A stretch of DNA of 64,000 nt from Eubacterium ruminantium (GCF_900167085.1 NZ_FUXA01000004.1:65895-129894), one strand, 5' to 3'; positions 10,125-19,479 are shown, numbered from the stretch's first letter. Program-made: numbers and translations. The notes: generated from the sequence alone by a model not told the origin.

Positions 10125-10159
10125 TTGCCGGTGTTAATGCCGGCAATAAATATATTTTT
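10125..10159 (+). terminator. Probable intrinsic terminator after the A24 peptidase gene
   Basis: A 7-bp stem TTGCCGG / CCGGCAA with an 8-base loop, followed by an AT-rich stretch ending in TTTTTT. It lies 19 bases after the A24 stop codon and would end the hisS-aspS-A24 transcript. Confidence 0.6.
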
Positions 10160-10179
10160 TGTAACCTGGGTTACAAAAA
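10156..10179. promoter_or_regulatory. 24-bp inverted repeat upstream of pepD
   Basis: Arms TTTTTGTAACC and GGTTACAAAAA separated by TG. With only 2 bases at the centre it is better read as a DNA operator for a dimeric repressor than as an RNA hairpin. It lies 65 bases before the pepD start codon and just after the preceding terminator. Its regulator is unknown. Confidence 0.45.
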
Positions 10180-10243
10180 TCATACAAGACTTTATCGGTG
10201 GATATATCAGTGGTTTTACTTGGAAGATTGACGGAGGCTGGAA

Positions 10244-11698
10244 ATGGGAGTTTTATCAGGACTTAAACCTGAAAAAGTATTTAAATATTTTGAAGAGATA
10301 ACAAGAATCCCCAGAGGTTCTTATAATGAAAAAGCGGTCAGCGATTACATAGTTGGATTTGCCCGTGAAAGAGGATTAGAAGTTTATCAGGATGATCTTT
10401 ATAACGTTATCATTATCAAAGAGGCGTCAAAGGGTAGAGAGAAGGATCCTGCTGTGATACTTCAGGGCCATATTGATATGGTAAATGAAAAGGCGCCTGA
10501 TTCAACACATGATTTCATGAAGGATCCGCTTGATATATATATCGATGGTGATTTTATCAAGGCGAAGGGAACAACACTCGGAGGAGACGACGGAATAGCT
10601 GTTGCATATATGATGGCGATTCTTGATGATCCTACAGTTGATGCTCCAAGACTTGAAATGGTATTTACAGTTTCCGAAGAAGTCGGAATGGAAGGTGCAT
10701 CAGGTATTGATCTTAGCAACCTGAAAGGAAAGCTCCTTCTTAATCTTGATTCTGAGGATGAAGGAATACTTCTCGCAGGATGTGCAGGAGGTATGAGAGG
10801 AGAATTAAGACTCCCGCTTTCATTTACAGATTGTAAAGACGGTAAGGTTTATGAGCTTAAGATTTCAGGACTTCTGGGAGGACATTCCGGAAGCGAGATA
10901 GATAAGCAGAGGATAAATGCAGATCACATGCTTGCAAGAGTTCTTAATGAGCTTATGGTAAGCGGAGCAGATTTAAAGATTCTTTCAATGTGTGGCGGTG
11001 GAAAGGATAATGCAATTCCATTTGAAGCTGCAGCTCTGGTAAAAATTGATGATAAAGATAAATCATTATTTACTGAGAAACTTAAGGCGATAGAGGAATC
11101 TATCAAAAATGAATATAGAAATACAGACGGCGGAGTAAAACTTTCTCTTGAAGAATCAAATGTTTCAGGCGATAAGGTTCTTACAGATGAGAGTTTAAGA
11201 AAAGCAGTAGGACTTATACTTGCGGTACCTAACGGAATCGTTAAGATGTCGGGAGATATAAAGGGACTTGTTGAAACTTCTCTTAATCTCGGAATAATGA
11301 GAACAGAAGAAGATACACTTATACTTACATATGCTTTGAGAAGTTCTGTAGACAGCGCTAAGGAAGCTTTAAGACAAAGGGTTTCGCTTATAGCTGACTG
11401 CTTCGGGGCAAAGGTATGTTACCATGGAGCATATCCTGCATGGGAATACAAGAAGGAATCCCTTCTTAGAGATAAGATGATAAGAGTCTTTGAAGAAATG
11501 TATGGCAAGAAGCCGGAAGTATCTGTTATTCATGCCGGAGTTGAATGTGGACTCCTTGCTGAAAAGATAGATGGACTTGATGCTATATCATTTGGTCCGG
11601 ATCTTTTTGATATTCATACAGTAAATGAACGTCTTTCAATCAGTTCGGCAGCAAGGACATATGATTATCTTCTTAAGATATTGGCGACAAGAGAATAG
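10244..11698 (+). CDS. pepD: Aminoacyl-histidine dipeptidase PepD, M20 family
   Basis: Cytoplasmic metallo-dipeptidase (carnosinase-like) of 484 residues. Metal ligands are in QGHIDMV (near residue 77), GGDDGIA (near 113) and SEEVGMEGA (near 147), with a C-terminal ligand region HTVNERLS. The internal dimerisation (lid) domain expected of the long PepD form is present, including GLLGGHSGSEI. It hydrolyses Xaa-His and other dipeptides for amino-acid recycling. Start chosen at the ATG following GGAGG. No obvious operon partner; the 24-bp inverted repeat upstream may control it. Confidence 0.93.
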   Translation: MGVLSGLKPEKVFKYFEEITRIPRGSYNEKAVSDYIVGFARERGLEVYQDDLYNVIIIKEASKGREKDPAVILQGHIDMVNEKAPDSTHDFMKDPLDIYIDGDFIKAKGTTLGGDDGIAVAYMMAILDDPTVDAPRLEMVFTVSEEVGMEGASGIDLSNLKGKLLLNLDSEDEGILLAGCAGGMRGELRLPLSFTDCKDGKVYELKISGLLGGHSGSEIDKQRINADHMLARVLNELMVSGADLKILSMCGGGKDNAIPFEAAALVKIDDKDKSLFTEKLKAIEESIKNEYRNTDGGVKLSLEESNVSGDKVLTDESLRKAVGLILAVPNGIVKMSGDIKGLVETSLNLGIMRTEEDTLILTYALRSSVDSAKEALRQRVSLIADCFGAKVCYHGAYPAWEYKKESLLRDKMIRVFEEMYGKKPEVSVIHAGVECGLLAEKIDGLDAISFGPDLFDIHTVNERLSISSAARTYDYLLKILATRE

Positions 11699-11717
11699 TG
11701 ATTTTTATCGCGGAAGT

Positions 11718-11978
11718 ATGGGGGCCGGTTCAGCGGCTTATATGATAGGACTTGAGATTTTCGAAGCTATACCTTTTCAGCTTAATGTTGAACATTTTCT
11801 TGCTGTTGCATTTGGAGGTGCCATACTTGGCGGCGGACTTAGACTGATGATATGTGGATTAGTAAAAAATATGATGGAGCAGGTTCTGTCACGAACCTGT
11901 TCCATCATATTTTTTTGCTCCCAACATCCAGAGTTTATAACTCAGATAGAAGAATATAGCTCCGATGAAAGGAGATAA
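11718..11978 (+). pseudogene. Possible remnant of a membrane protein downstream of pepD
   Basis: An open frame of 86 codons beginning MGAGSAAYMIG, with a hydrophobic Gly-rich middle (AVAFGGAILGGGLRL) that looks like a transmembrane segment. The frame runs straight through a strong bidirectional terminator and into the end of the convergent ABC permease gene. That is not how an intact gene would end. GGAAG lies just before the ATG. I do not recognise a family. It is most likely the tail of a decayed membrane protein gene, or a chance frame. Confidence 0.25.
11864..11916. terminator. Bidirectional intrinsic terminator between pepD and the ABC-2 exporter
   Basis: Long near-perfect stem (GATGGAGCAGGTTC / GAACCTGTTCCATC with one G-U) around a TGTCAC loop, flanked by AAAAAA on the left and TTTTTTT on the right. 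It therefore works on both strands. The right half includes the last codons and stop of the minus-strand permease gene. Confidence 0.85.
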
Positions 11979-12716
11979 CCATGATAATAAAGGGACATTA
12001 TCAGGTCGGAGTATTACAAGTCCCGGATAATAAGCTATGAAAGCAATCGGGATTATGAATGTGAATATCGCCTTAAAAACAGAATTAAATATAGTTACAG
12101 GATATTTTGAATAATCCTTAAATCTAAACATGATGATCATTATATAACCTGAGTTCTGTAACCAGAAGCAGGCTGCTGCAGCGGCATTCATTATTGCAAT
12201 CATGAAAAGTGATGCGGCAAAAAGGTATACAACAAGCTGGGCGAGAGTTAAAAATGTGACCGGTATTGAAAGGTGGGACCAGGCATAAATAATGGTTCCG
12301 ATACCGAATGCAAACTGTCCCAGCCCTTTGACATCAAATATTTCCGACATGAAATAAAAGAAGATATTGATAGGTCTGAAACAATATTTTATAAAGTCGC
12401 CGGACATGACCAGGTGTCTAAGGTTCCAGTTGTTGTCGAAGAAGCACTGCACAGGAGTCAGGGCAACCAGTGAAAAACCGTAAAGGAAAAGTGTCTCATA
12501 CATGGTCCATCCGTTTATCGTAGGAAAGTTTTTGAAAAGAATATAGAAACTTATAAATCCTACGAGATTTGAAACGACCATTCCTACAGTGGAAATGATG
12601 AAATCCGCGCGGTAGCTCATTTTACTTTTTAAATCCTGAACAAGCAGCTTCTTGTATATGTGGAGGTAGAATTTAAAACCTCTTTTTTTGTTGGTTGAAA
12701 TAATACTGTTTTCCAT
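11889..12716 (-). CDS. ABC-2 type transporter permease (second permease of a COG4586/4587/3694-type system)
   Basis: 275-residue membrane protein with about six hydrophobic segments, for example FIISTVGMVVSNLVGFISF and FTFIIPIAFIAYYPG. It is the last gene of a three-gene minus-strand operon (ATPase, permease, permease) and starts 2 bases before the end of the previous permease, after GGAGG. The paired-permease plus long-ATPase arrangement is that of the poorly characterised ABC-2 exporters of the DUF990 type, related to daunorubicin-type exporters. The substrate is unknown. Its final codons lie inside the shared terminator stem. Confidence 0.85.
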   Translation of the reverse strand: MENSIISTNKKRGFKFYLHIYKKLLVQDLKSKMSYRADFIISTVGMVVSNLVGFISFYILFKNFPTINGWTMYETLFLYGFSLVALTPVQCFFDNNWNLRHLVMSGDFIKYCFRPINIFFYFMSEIFDVKGLGQFAFGIGTIIYAWSHLSIPVTFLTLAQLVVYLFAASLFMIAIMNAAAAACFWLQNSGYIMIIMFRFKDYSKYPVTIFNSVFKAIFTFIIPIAFIAYYPGLVILRPDNVPLLSWLSPFIGAIFFYLSYKLWMLGAKKYDGTGS

Positions 12717-12718
12717 TT

Positions 12719-13534
12719 TTAACCTCCATTTACAGTTATTCTTTTAATCGAATGATTCCAGAATGCTTTACTTATGATATAGAGGATGATACACCAGGAG
12801 AGCTGGAGACCGAGAGCAAACAAAAGTCCTTTCGGCGTTGTATAGCCCTTCTTCTGCAGGAGGATATTGAGAGGTGTATCATAAACACTTTTAAATGGCA
12901 GGTATGTAACAATATGGCGGAGCTTTTCGGGGAAAAATGCAAGAGGGATGGTGGCACCGGAAAGAAGAAGTACTATACATTCTTTGACCATATTGATTCC
13001 CCATGTGGACTCTGTATATAAACAAATAGTTGATACTATAAGATCGATATTGAAGTTTATGATAAGAGCCATGATAACTGAGATGACGAAGTAAATAAGG
13101 TTGAAACCGTGGTGGATATAACCTTTTGTAACCGCGTCGATCACTATAAATGTCGGAAGGAATGTCAGGAAAAAGGTCATGATATTTCTTCCAAAATAAT
13201 TCCAGAAGGAAAATGAGCGGAAACTCATAGGCTTCAGGAGTTTCAAAATGATTCCTCCGGATTGGATATCCCTGCTTATTTCCCAAACCATATACATTTC
13301 AAGGAAATTGAATAATGCTGTTGCAAGAACAAGATAGATTAGTGTGTCGGAAAATGACATTCCGTTTACTGTACTTGTTCCGGATGAAGCATAAATGGAT
13401 TTCCACAAGAAATATACCAGGGTGAGATATACAAGATTTCCGAGTATTACCACAAAAGTGGAAAGTCTGAAATGTAATTCTGAAAGGATACCGATCCGTG
13501 AAAGCGCAGTATATTTTTTCAGTCTTGCTTTCAT
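12719..13534 (-). CDS. ABC-2 type transporter permease (first permease)
   Basis: 271-residue polytopic membrane protein with hydrophobic segments such as LSTFVVILGNLVYLTLVYFL near residue 25 and a second block around residues 110-170. Its ATG overlaps the end of the ATPase gene by 4 bases (ATGA-type overlap) and follows GGAGGG, so translation is coupled to the ATPase. It should pair with the downstream permease to form a heterodimeric membrane domain. It is a member of the uncharacterised ABC-2 permease group related to DUF990; the substrate is not predictable. Confidence 0.85.
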   Translation of the reverse strand: MKARLKKYTALSRIGILSELHFRLSTFVVILGNLVYLTLVYFLWKSIYASSGTSTVNGMSFSDTLIYLVLATALFNFLEMYMVWEISRDIQSGGIILKLLKPMSFRSFSFWNYFGRNIMTFFLTFLPTFIVIDAVTKGYIHHGFNLIYFVISVIMALIINFNIDLIVSTICLYTESTWGINMVKECIVLLLSGATIPLAFFPEKLRHIVTYLPFKSVYDTPLNILLQKKGYTTPKGLLFALGLQLSWCIILYIISKAFWNHSIKRITVNGG

Positions 13535-14484
13535 GCTGTGGTCCCTCCTTCGTAGATTTTCTTTATAATTTCCTCGGTTTCAATCTCCTTAAGCTGGATA
13601 TCGCGAATTGTATAATATTTTTGAGCGTCGCTGATTATGCTCATTACATCTGTTTTTGATTCGTCAACAAGGTACTCTTTCCATCCGACATCCTTGAGGT
13701 TTAGGCGGAGAGTTCTGTAGGAACCGAAATAAGTTTTAAGATGTTCCATATCATTATCATAAATCATCTTTCCGTGATCGATGATAACGATCCTTTGGCA
13801 GAGAGCATCTACGTCACCCATATCATGGGTCGTAAGTATTACAGTTGTATGCTTTTCTTTGTTAAGTCCTTTGATGAGATCACGTATCTTGGCTTTCATT
13901 GATACGTCAAGACCGATGGTTGGCTCATCTAAGAAAACTATCTTTGGGTTGTGCAGGAAGGCTGCGAGAATATCGCTTAATGTTCTTTGGCCCAGGGACA
14001 TCTGTCTGACCGGCTTATGGAGCAGGGGATCGATGTCTACAAGACTTCGGTATAACTCTGTTATATCGTTATATTCTTTATCGGGAATCATGTATATATC
14101 TTTCAGGACTTTGAAAGATTCTATGAGAGGAAGTGCCCACCAGAGCTGGCTTCGCTGTCCGAAAACGACACCGATGTTTTCCGCATTTTTGGTTCTGTTT
14201 GAATATGGAACATTTCCATTAACCAGAATTTCTCCTCTGCTGGGTTCAAGGACACCGGACATCATTTTTATGGTTGTTGACTTGCCGGCACCGTTTGGTC
14301 CGAGATATCCCACTATTTCCCCTTTATTAATTGATATTGAGATATCATTTACCGCCGTTAGTATCCTGTAATCTCTTGAAAAAAGATCCTTAAGACTTCC
14401 CTTAAGTCCTTCGTGTCGATTCAGAACTTTGAAATCTTTTGATACATGGTTCATTTCGATCACAAAATTGTTTGAAATACTCAT
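13531..14484 (-). CDS. ABC transporter ATPase partnering two ABC-2 permeases
   Basis: ATP-binding subunit of 317 residues. Walker A GPNGAGKSTT lies near residue 61, the signature is MSLGQRTLSD and Walker B is IVFLDEPTIGLD. The N-terminal segment DFKVLNRHEGLKGSLKDLF is typical of the COG4586-type ATPases that accompany two ABC-2 permeases. The ATG at 14484 follows AGAGGTGA and is preferred over the frame extension to 14511. The gene is divergent from an AraC-type regulator, and the shared 219-bp region holds direct repeats at 14541-14580 that could be the regulator's sites. Confidence 0.9.
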   Translation of the reverse strand: MSISNNFVIEMNHVSKDFKVLNRHEGLKGSLKDLFSRDYRILTAVNDISISINKGEIVGYLGPNGAGKSTTIKMMSGVLEPSRGEILVNGNVPYSNRTKNAENIGVVFGQRSQLWWALPLIESFKVLKDIYMIPDKEYNDITELYRSLVDIDPLLHKPVRQMSLGQRTLSDILAAFLHNPKIVFLDEPTIGLDVSMKAKIRDLIKGLNKEKHTTVILTTHDMGDVDALCQRIVIIDHGKMIYDNDMEHLKTYFGSYRTLRLNLKDVGWKEYLVDESKTDVMSIISDAQKYYTIRDIQLKEIETEEIIKKIYEGGTTA

Positions 14485-14540
14485 AACTTTCACCTCTTTT
14501 TCATTTAGCATATCGTTGATGTAAAAAAATTATAGAATTC

Positions 14541-14580
14541 AAACCGGCTTGAAGCTAAACCGGCTTGAATAGGCTTGAAT
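14541..14580. repeat. Direct repeats between the ABC exporter and the AraC gene
   Basis: Two identical copies of AAACCGGCTTGAA (14541-14553 and 14557-14569), spaced 16 bp start to start, are followed by a partial copy GGCTTGAAT (14572-14580). The site lies 57 bp upstream of the ABC ATPase start and 124 bp upstream of the AraC start. Tandem direct repeats are typical binding sites of AraC-family proteins, so this is a candidate operator. Seen in sequence; binding is inference. Confidence 0.5.
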
Positions 14581-14703
14581 ATATGATATTATGGGATTAT
14601 ACTATAAAGCATAGTGAAGAAAAACAGGCATAATTACAGAAAATGATAACAATATAACACGGTAGATATAAAATTGTTATATAAATTCCAAGGAGGGGGA
14701 ATT

Positions 14704-15618
14704 ATGAAGAAAGAAAACAAAGGCTATATCATCAAGCGGAAAGACGGGTCGGAAATCGTTAATTACAATGACGATAAATTTCCTTCTTATATTCATGATG
14801 GTTATGTTTACAGCGGATGCACATGGGAAAGAGTACCGCATTATCATAAGGATGTTGAATTCATTTATGTATATAACGGGGACATGGGCTATTCAGTGGA
14901 AGGAATGGATATTAAGCTGAGTGAAGGAGATATACTTTTTGTAAACTCAGACAGGATCCATTATTCATATACAGATAATGATTATGTAACGAGATATATA
15001 ATAGCTGTTATTGATCCGAGCATTATATGTACATCATATGCTGTTGAAAATAAGGCAGTAAGACCGATCATCACGGATAAGACTATACCATTTGTTCATT
15101 TTCACGCGGATGATCATGATTCGGAAGATGTGAGAAGGATACTTTGGAACATGCACAGGGTTTCGCTTGGAAATGAATTTCTTATCACAAAGGATTTTAT
15201 TTTGTTGTGGGAACTTCTGATGCACAGGTTTAATGATGCCTACAGACTTTTCCTTAATCACAGGAGTGACGATCAGCATGATCTTATTCTGAAAAATATG
15301 ATGATCTATATAGACGGCCATTATACTGAAAATATTTCATTAAAAGATATCGCGGCTGCGGGTGGTGTCAGTCAGACTCTCTGCAACCAGATATTCAATA
15401 AAGTTACAGGAAAGTCGCCGGTAGAATATCTGATCCATTACAGAAGCAGAAAGGTGGCCGACTATCTTGAGACAAGCAAAATGTCTATGGCCGAGATAGC
15501 TGAGATCACAGGCTTTTCCGGTGCGAGTTACATGTCGGAAGTATTCAGAAGATTTTATAAGATGTCACCACGTGAATATAGAAAAAATGTTATTGACGGA
15601 ACGACAAGGCATGTATAA
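14704..15618 (+). CDS. AraC-family transcriptional regulator with cupin-type sensor domain
   Basis: 304-residue regulator. The N-terminal half contains a cupin-like ligand domain with VPHYHKDVEFIYVYNG (near residue 45) and SEGDILFVNSDRIHYS (near residue 75). The last 100 residues form the double helix-turn-helix, with SLKDIAAAGGVSQ and MAEIAEITGFSGASYMSEVFRR. The ATG at 14704 follows AAGGAGGGG and is preferred over an in-frame ATG at 14674. It is divergent from the ABC-2 exporter and followed 42 bases later by a secreted protease gene. Either could be its target; sugar responsiveness is typical of this subfamily but not shown. Confidence 0.9.
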   Translation: MKKENKGYIIKRKDGSEIVNYNDDKFPSYIHDGYVYSGCTWERVPHYHKDVEFIYVYNGDMGYSVEGMDIKLSEGDILFVNSDRIHYSYTDNDYVTRYIIAVIDPSIICTSYAVENKAVRPIITDKTIPFVHFHADDHDSEDVRRILWNMHRVSLGNEFLITKDFILLWELLMHRFNDAYRLFLNHRSDDQHDLILKNMMIYIDGHYTENISLKDIAAAGGVSQTLCNQIFNKVTGKSPVEYLIHYRSRKVADYLETSKMSMAEIAEITGFSGASYMSEVFRRFYKMSPREYRKNVIDGTTRHV

Positions 15619-15660
15619 GATTAAGGAACAAATCATTTATTTAGTGAAAGGAAAAGTATA

Positions 15661-17961
15661 ATGAGAAAGATGAATTTAATGAAGCGGGCGAAGACCGGAG
15701 CTGCAGCTATCGTTACAATTTGCTCTTTATTGTCTGGGGGGATAGTAAATGCAGCAGAAAATGATGGCGAGACAACGGAAACTTCAATCGAAGTCACAAA
15801 TGAAGCAGGTGAAGATCAAGCCGCTGTAGATGATGATTCCATATGGGATGATTCTTCTGAAATAATCTATCATGAAAATGGTTATTACAGCGATAATATC
15901 ATGGCACCGCGCAAGGGCAACACCGGTTCTGTCAGTGTGAATAATGCGGCTTCTTATCCGGCATCTTATAAGGTTAAGAAATTATCCGGAGTAAGAGATC
16001 AGGCAAATTCAAGCATTTGTTGGGCATATGCCGCAAATACGGCCCTCGAGACAAGTTATCTGAATCAAAATCTTGGTTCAAGTATCAATTATTCCGAGTA
16101 TCAGCTGACATATTCTGTATTTCATGGACAGAAAGACAGATTTATATCAAGGGGACAATTTTACGATCAGAGCGGCAGTCCGCTTATGTCTACGGCTACA
16201 TTTGCCATGAACAGAGGACTTGGTACAGAGGAAAAGTATCCGCTTAATCCTTCAAAAAACCTTACTGATGCAGATATGACAAAGGGTGTCAGTAGAGTTA
16301 AAAATGTACTTCTTCTGTATGGATTTTCGGATGAATATTCCGAATATGGCGGAATTTCATGGCAGGAAAGTATCAATAGTATTAAGAAGAAAGTTTATCA
16401 GGATAGAGCGGTTGTTGTCAGTATTGATGCCAGTGAAAAAAGATATAATTCATCAACCAATTCATTTTTCACAAGCTGGAACGGTGGTGAGAAACCGTCA
16501 GCAAATCATGAACTTACCATCATAGGATGGGATGATAACAAGGTTACGGCATGCAATAAAAAAGGTGCTTTCCTTGCACAGAACAGCTGGGGAAATGATG
16601 CAAATAAGGGAACAGTCTGGATATCTTATTATGATGCTTCAATCTGTGCACCTACCGTATTTACTGTAGATACATCAAAAAGTTTAAAGAAGGACAGCAG
16701 AGTTTATTCCTATACGGAAACAGGATGCTCAGGCAAGACTCTTGCAAGTAAGGTTGAATTATCAGGTGCCAATGTATTTAAGGCACAGCATACAGTAGAA
16801 TTGAATAAAGTAGGATTCTATACACTTCAGAAAGGTGAATATACTATAGAAGTAAATGTAGATTTAAAGAATGCTAAGAATCCGGGGTCAGGCAGAAGAG
16901 TTTATACTACAAAGGGAAAGACAACTGAGGCCGGATATTTCAGAGCGCCTCTTGCTCAGAAGATCACAGTTCCAAAGGGCGAGACTTTTTCCGTAAAGAT
17001 TTATCTTAAAGACAGCGCAGGCGTTTACCGTGTCAATTTTGAAGGCGGTGACACAGCGATTGTAGAAACCAATATCGGAAGCGGCGAATCATTTGTTAAT
17101 TATCGTGACGGATGGTATGACTGCTACGGAACAATGGGTAATTTCGACCTCGGAACAAATTACAGAAATATATGTATTTATGCATATGGAGATACAACCA
17201 TTCCTGAGGTTGTTCATCACAGAGCGAAGACCGCAACAACAACCACACCGGGAAATATCGAGTATTTCGTAAAGGAAGGTAAATACTACACAGACGTAAA
17301 TTGTACAAAGCAGGTTTCATCAAGTTCTGTTATAAGATATGCATTTGCTAAGAATGCAAGCGGTGTACAGAAATACGGTGACAAAATGTATTATCTGAAG
17401 AATGGAGCAATTGATAAGTCATATACAGGTGTGTCAAAAAACGGCGGAGTATATTATTACTTCAAAAATGGTATCGCCAATACTACAGGGCTTTACAAGA
17501 TCACTGTCGACAAGGTTACAGGCTGGTGGTATGTAAAGGCAGGTAAGGTAATGACCGGCTACAACGGATTTGTGAAGAATGATTCCGGTTGGTGGTATGT
17601 AAGCACCGGCAAGGTTGATTTCTCCAGAAATGAAGTTCTTAAAGGAACAGTAAACGGTGTAGCAGGCTGGTGGAATGTTAAAGGTGGAAAGGTAGAATTT
17701 ACAAATACTATTTCCAAAAATTCAAGCGGTTGGTGGTGCATCCAGAATGGTAAAGTTAACTTTAATTTCACCGGACTTGCAAAAAATGAAAATGGATATT
17801 TCTACTGTTCAGGAGGAAAAGTTGACTTTGGCTTTACAGGTATAGCTAAAAATGAAAATGGCTATTGGTATTGTACATCAGGAAAAGTCAGATTCGATTA
17901 TTCAGGTAAAGTCACATACAAAGGACAAACATATATTATAAAGGGCGGAAAGGTCCAGTAA
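15661..17961 (+). CDS. Secreted papain-like (C1) cysteine protease with C-terminal cell-wall-binding repeats
   Basis: 766-residue exported protein. A signal peptide covers about residues 1-32 and ends near VNAAEN. The papain-like domain has the catalytic Cys in NSSICWAYAANTA (near 120), His in NHELTIIGWDD (near 283) and Asn in QNSWGN (near 307). A beta-rich domain (about 340-520) follows, resembling the lectin-like domain often attached to this C1 group. From about residue 525 the protein consists of aromatic repeats of the type SGWWYVSTGKVDF, GYFYCSGGKVDF and GYWYCTSGKVRF, like choline/cell-wall-binding repeats. It is likely anchored to the envelope for protein degradation. A terminator follows. 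Confidence 0.88.
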   Translation: MRKMNLMKRAKTGAAAIVTICSLLSGGIVNAAENDGETTETSIEVTNEAGEDQAAVDDDSIWDDSSEIIYHENGYYSDNIMAPRKGNTGSVSVNNAASYPASYKVKKLSGVRDQANSSICWAYAANTALETSYLNQNLGSSINYSEYQLTYSVFHGQKDRFISRGQFYDQSGSPLMSTATFAMNRGLGTEEKYPLNPSKNLTDADMTKGVSRVKNVLLLYGFSDEYSEYGGISWQESINSIKKKVYQDRAVVVSIDASEKRYNSSTNSFFTSWNGGEKPSANHELTIIGWDDNKVTACNKKGAFLAQNSWGNDANKGTVWISYYDASICAPTVFTVDTSKSLKKDSRVYSYTETGCSGKTLASKVELSGANVFKAQHTVELNKVGFYTLQKGEYTIEVNVDLKNAKNPGSGRRVYTTKGKTTEAGYFRAPLAQKITVPKGETFSVKIYLKDSAGVYRVNFEGGDTAIVETNIGSGESFVNYRDGWYDCYGTMGNFDLGTNYRNICIYAYGDTTIPEVVHHRAKTATTTTPGNIEYFVKEGKYYTDVNCTKQVSSSSVIRYAFAKNASGVQKYGDKMYYLKNGAIDKSYTGVSKNGGVYYYFKNGIANTTGLYKITVDKVTGWWYVKAGKVMTGYNGFVKNDSGWWYVSTGKVDFSRNEVLKGTVNGVAGWWNVKGGKVEFTNTISKNSSGWWCIQNGKVNFNFTGLAKNENGYFYCSGGKVDFGFTGIAKNENGYWYCTSGKVRFDYSGKVTYKGQTYIIKGGKVQ

Positions 17962-17982
17962 ATATTTAAAATACAGAATGAG

Positions 17983-18009
17983 GCATGCCGATTGTGGCAT
18001 GCTTTGTTC
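17983..18009 (+). terminator. Intrinsic terminator after the C1 protease gene
   Basis: Stem GCATGCC / GGCATGC with a 6-base loop, followed by TTTGTTCTT. It lies 21 bases after the protease stop codon. Confidence 0.7.
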
Positions 18010-18079
18010 TTTACATGATTGAATAACCGTTTTATAATCACATAGTGATATGAAACTTTGGTGAAGGACAGTTTGACAG

Positions 18080-19453
18080 ATGAATAAACAGACAAAATTC
18101 AAATTACAATCAACACAGCTTATACCGCTGAGCTTTTTGGCTGCGATACTTATCGGAACAGTATTACTGCTTCTTCCGGTAGCCAAGGCAGGCGAAGGTT
18201 CGGCAAGTTTTACAACTGCATTTTTCACATCCACAACTTCTATATGCGTGACGGGACTTGTAGTTGTTGATACATTTGCTTATTGGAGTCTATTCGGAAA
18301 GATAGTTATACTTATACTTATCCAGCTTGGTGGACTCGGTATCATAGCAGTTACTTCAATACTTATGCTGGCAATACATAAAAAATTCTCTCTTTATCAG
18401 TCGATAATGCTTCATGATGCATTTAACTTAAGTTCATTAAGGGGACTCAGACGATTTTTACGAGCTGTTTTTAAGGGAACCATCATAGTTGAAATGATCG
18501 GTGCATTCTTCTATATGACTGTATTTATACCGGAATTCGGCGCTTTAAAAGGAATATGGTATTCGGTATTTACAGCGGTTTCAGCCTTCTGTAATGCTGG
18601 TATAGATATACTTGGACCGAACAGTCTTATTGATTATAATCATAATGTTGTGATCATGCTTACAAGTATGTTCCTCATTATAATGGGTGGTCTCGGATAC
18701 GTTGTATGGTTTGATTTCCGCAGAGTAATGAAGGAAGGCAGAGATAAGGGCTTTTCTTTCGCTAAGAGAATGAGCAGGCTTGGAGAACACTCAAAACTTG
18801 TTCTTGTGGTAACCGGAATCCTTATATTATTCGGATCGGTTTCTGTATTCTGCATGGAATATAATAATCCTGATACCATTGGGAAAATGTCTCCGGGCGG
18901 AAAGATACTTAATAGTGTATTCCAGTCAGTTACATTCAGAACGGCAGGTTTTGCGTCGGTTTCTCAGCAGTCTCTTACGGACGGAACATGCGCTGTAGGT
19001 ACATTGCTTATGTTTATCGGTGGTTCTCCTGTGGGAACGGCCGGTGGTGTCAAGACCATAACACTTTTTGCAGTCATCCTTAATTCGGTTGCATTTATCA
19101 GAAACAGAAATGAAAATGTAGTATTTGGAAGAAAATTCACATCGGAACTTATACATAAGGCAACGGCTATCGTATCAGTCAGCTTCTTTGTAACATTCTT
19201 TATGCTGATCCTTCTTATGATAACCAATAATGTATCTCTTGTGGACGGTATGTATGAAACCTTCAGTGCGACGGCGACAGTCGGTCTTTCAAGAGCTTTG
19301 ACGCCTTGTTTAAATCTTGTGGGACGGTGGATAATAATAGTATCTATGTTCCTTGGAAGAATAGGACCTATCTCCATGGCGTTGTTCTTTAATTTCAGCG
19401 GATCGGAGAAGAATAAGGTCAAATATGCGAAGGGTAATTTCTTTGTTGGATAA
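18080..19453 (+). CDS. ktrB: Potassium uptake channel subunit, TrkH/KtrB family
   Basis: Membrane K+ (or Na+-coupled K+) translocating subunit, 457 residues. Four membrane-pore-membrane repeats are recognisable by their selectivity segments: TSTTSICVTGLVVVDT, TAVSAFCNAGIDILG, QSVTFRTAGFASVS and SATATVGLSRALTP. The length and the companion single-domain KtrA gene 26 bases downstream favour a Ktr-type system over Trk. The start has GAAGGA about 15 bases upstream, a rather distant site. The gene lies in a likely operon with the RCK subunit and perhaps the MATE exporter. Confidence 0.92.
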   Translation: MNKQTKFKLQSTQLIPLSFLAAILIGTVLLLLPVAKAGEGSASFTTAFFTSTTSICVTGLVVVDTFAYWSLFGKIVILILIQLGGLGIIAVTSILMLAIHKKFSLYQSIMLHDAFNLSSLRGLRRFLRAVFKGTIIVEMIGAFFYMTVFIPEFGALKGIWYSVFTAVSAFCNAGIDILGPNSLIDYNHNVVIMLTSMFLIIMGGLGYVVWFDFRRVMKEGRDKGFSFAKRMSRLGEHSKLVLVVTGILILFGSVSVFCMEYNNPDTIGKMSPGGKILNSVFQSVTFRTAGFASVSQQSLTDGTCAVGTLLMFIGGSPVGTAGGVKTITLFAVILNSVAFIRNRNENVVFGRKFTSELIHKATAIVSVSFFVTFFMLILLMITNNVSLVDGMYETFSATATVGLSRALTPCLNLVGRWIIIVSMFLGRIGPISMALFFNFSGSEKNKVKYAKGNFFVG

Positions 19454-19479
19454 AACAAAAGTTATATTTGGAGGATCAT

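Noticed and set aside
17962-18079. c-di-AMP (ydaO) riboswitch before ktrB
   Set aside because: Only about 70 bases between the preceding terminator and the start codon, and no conserved riboswitch core.
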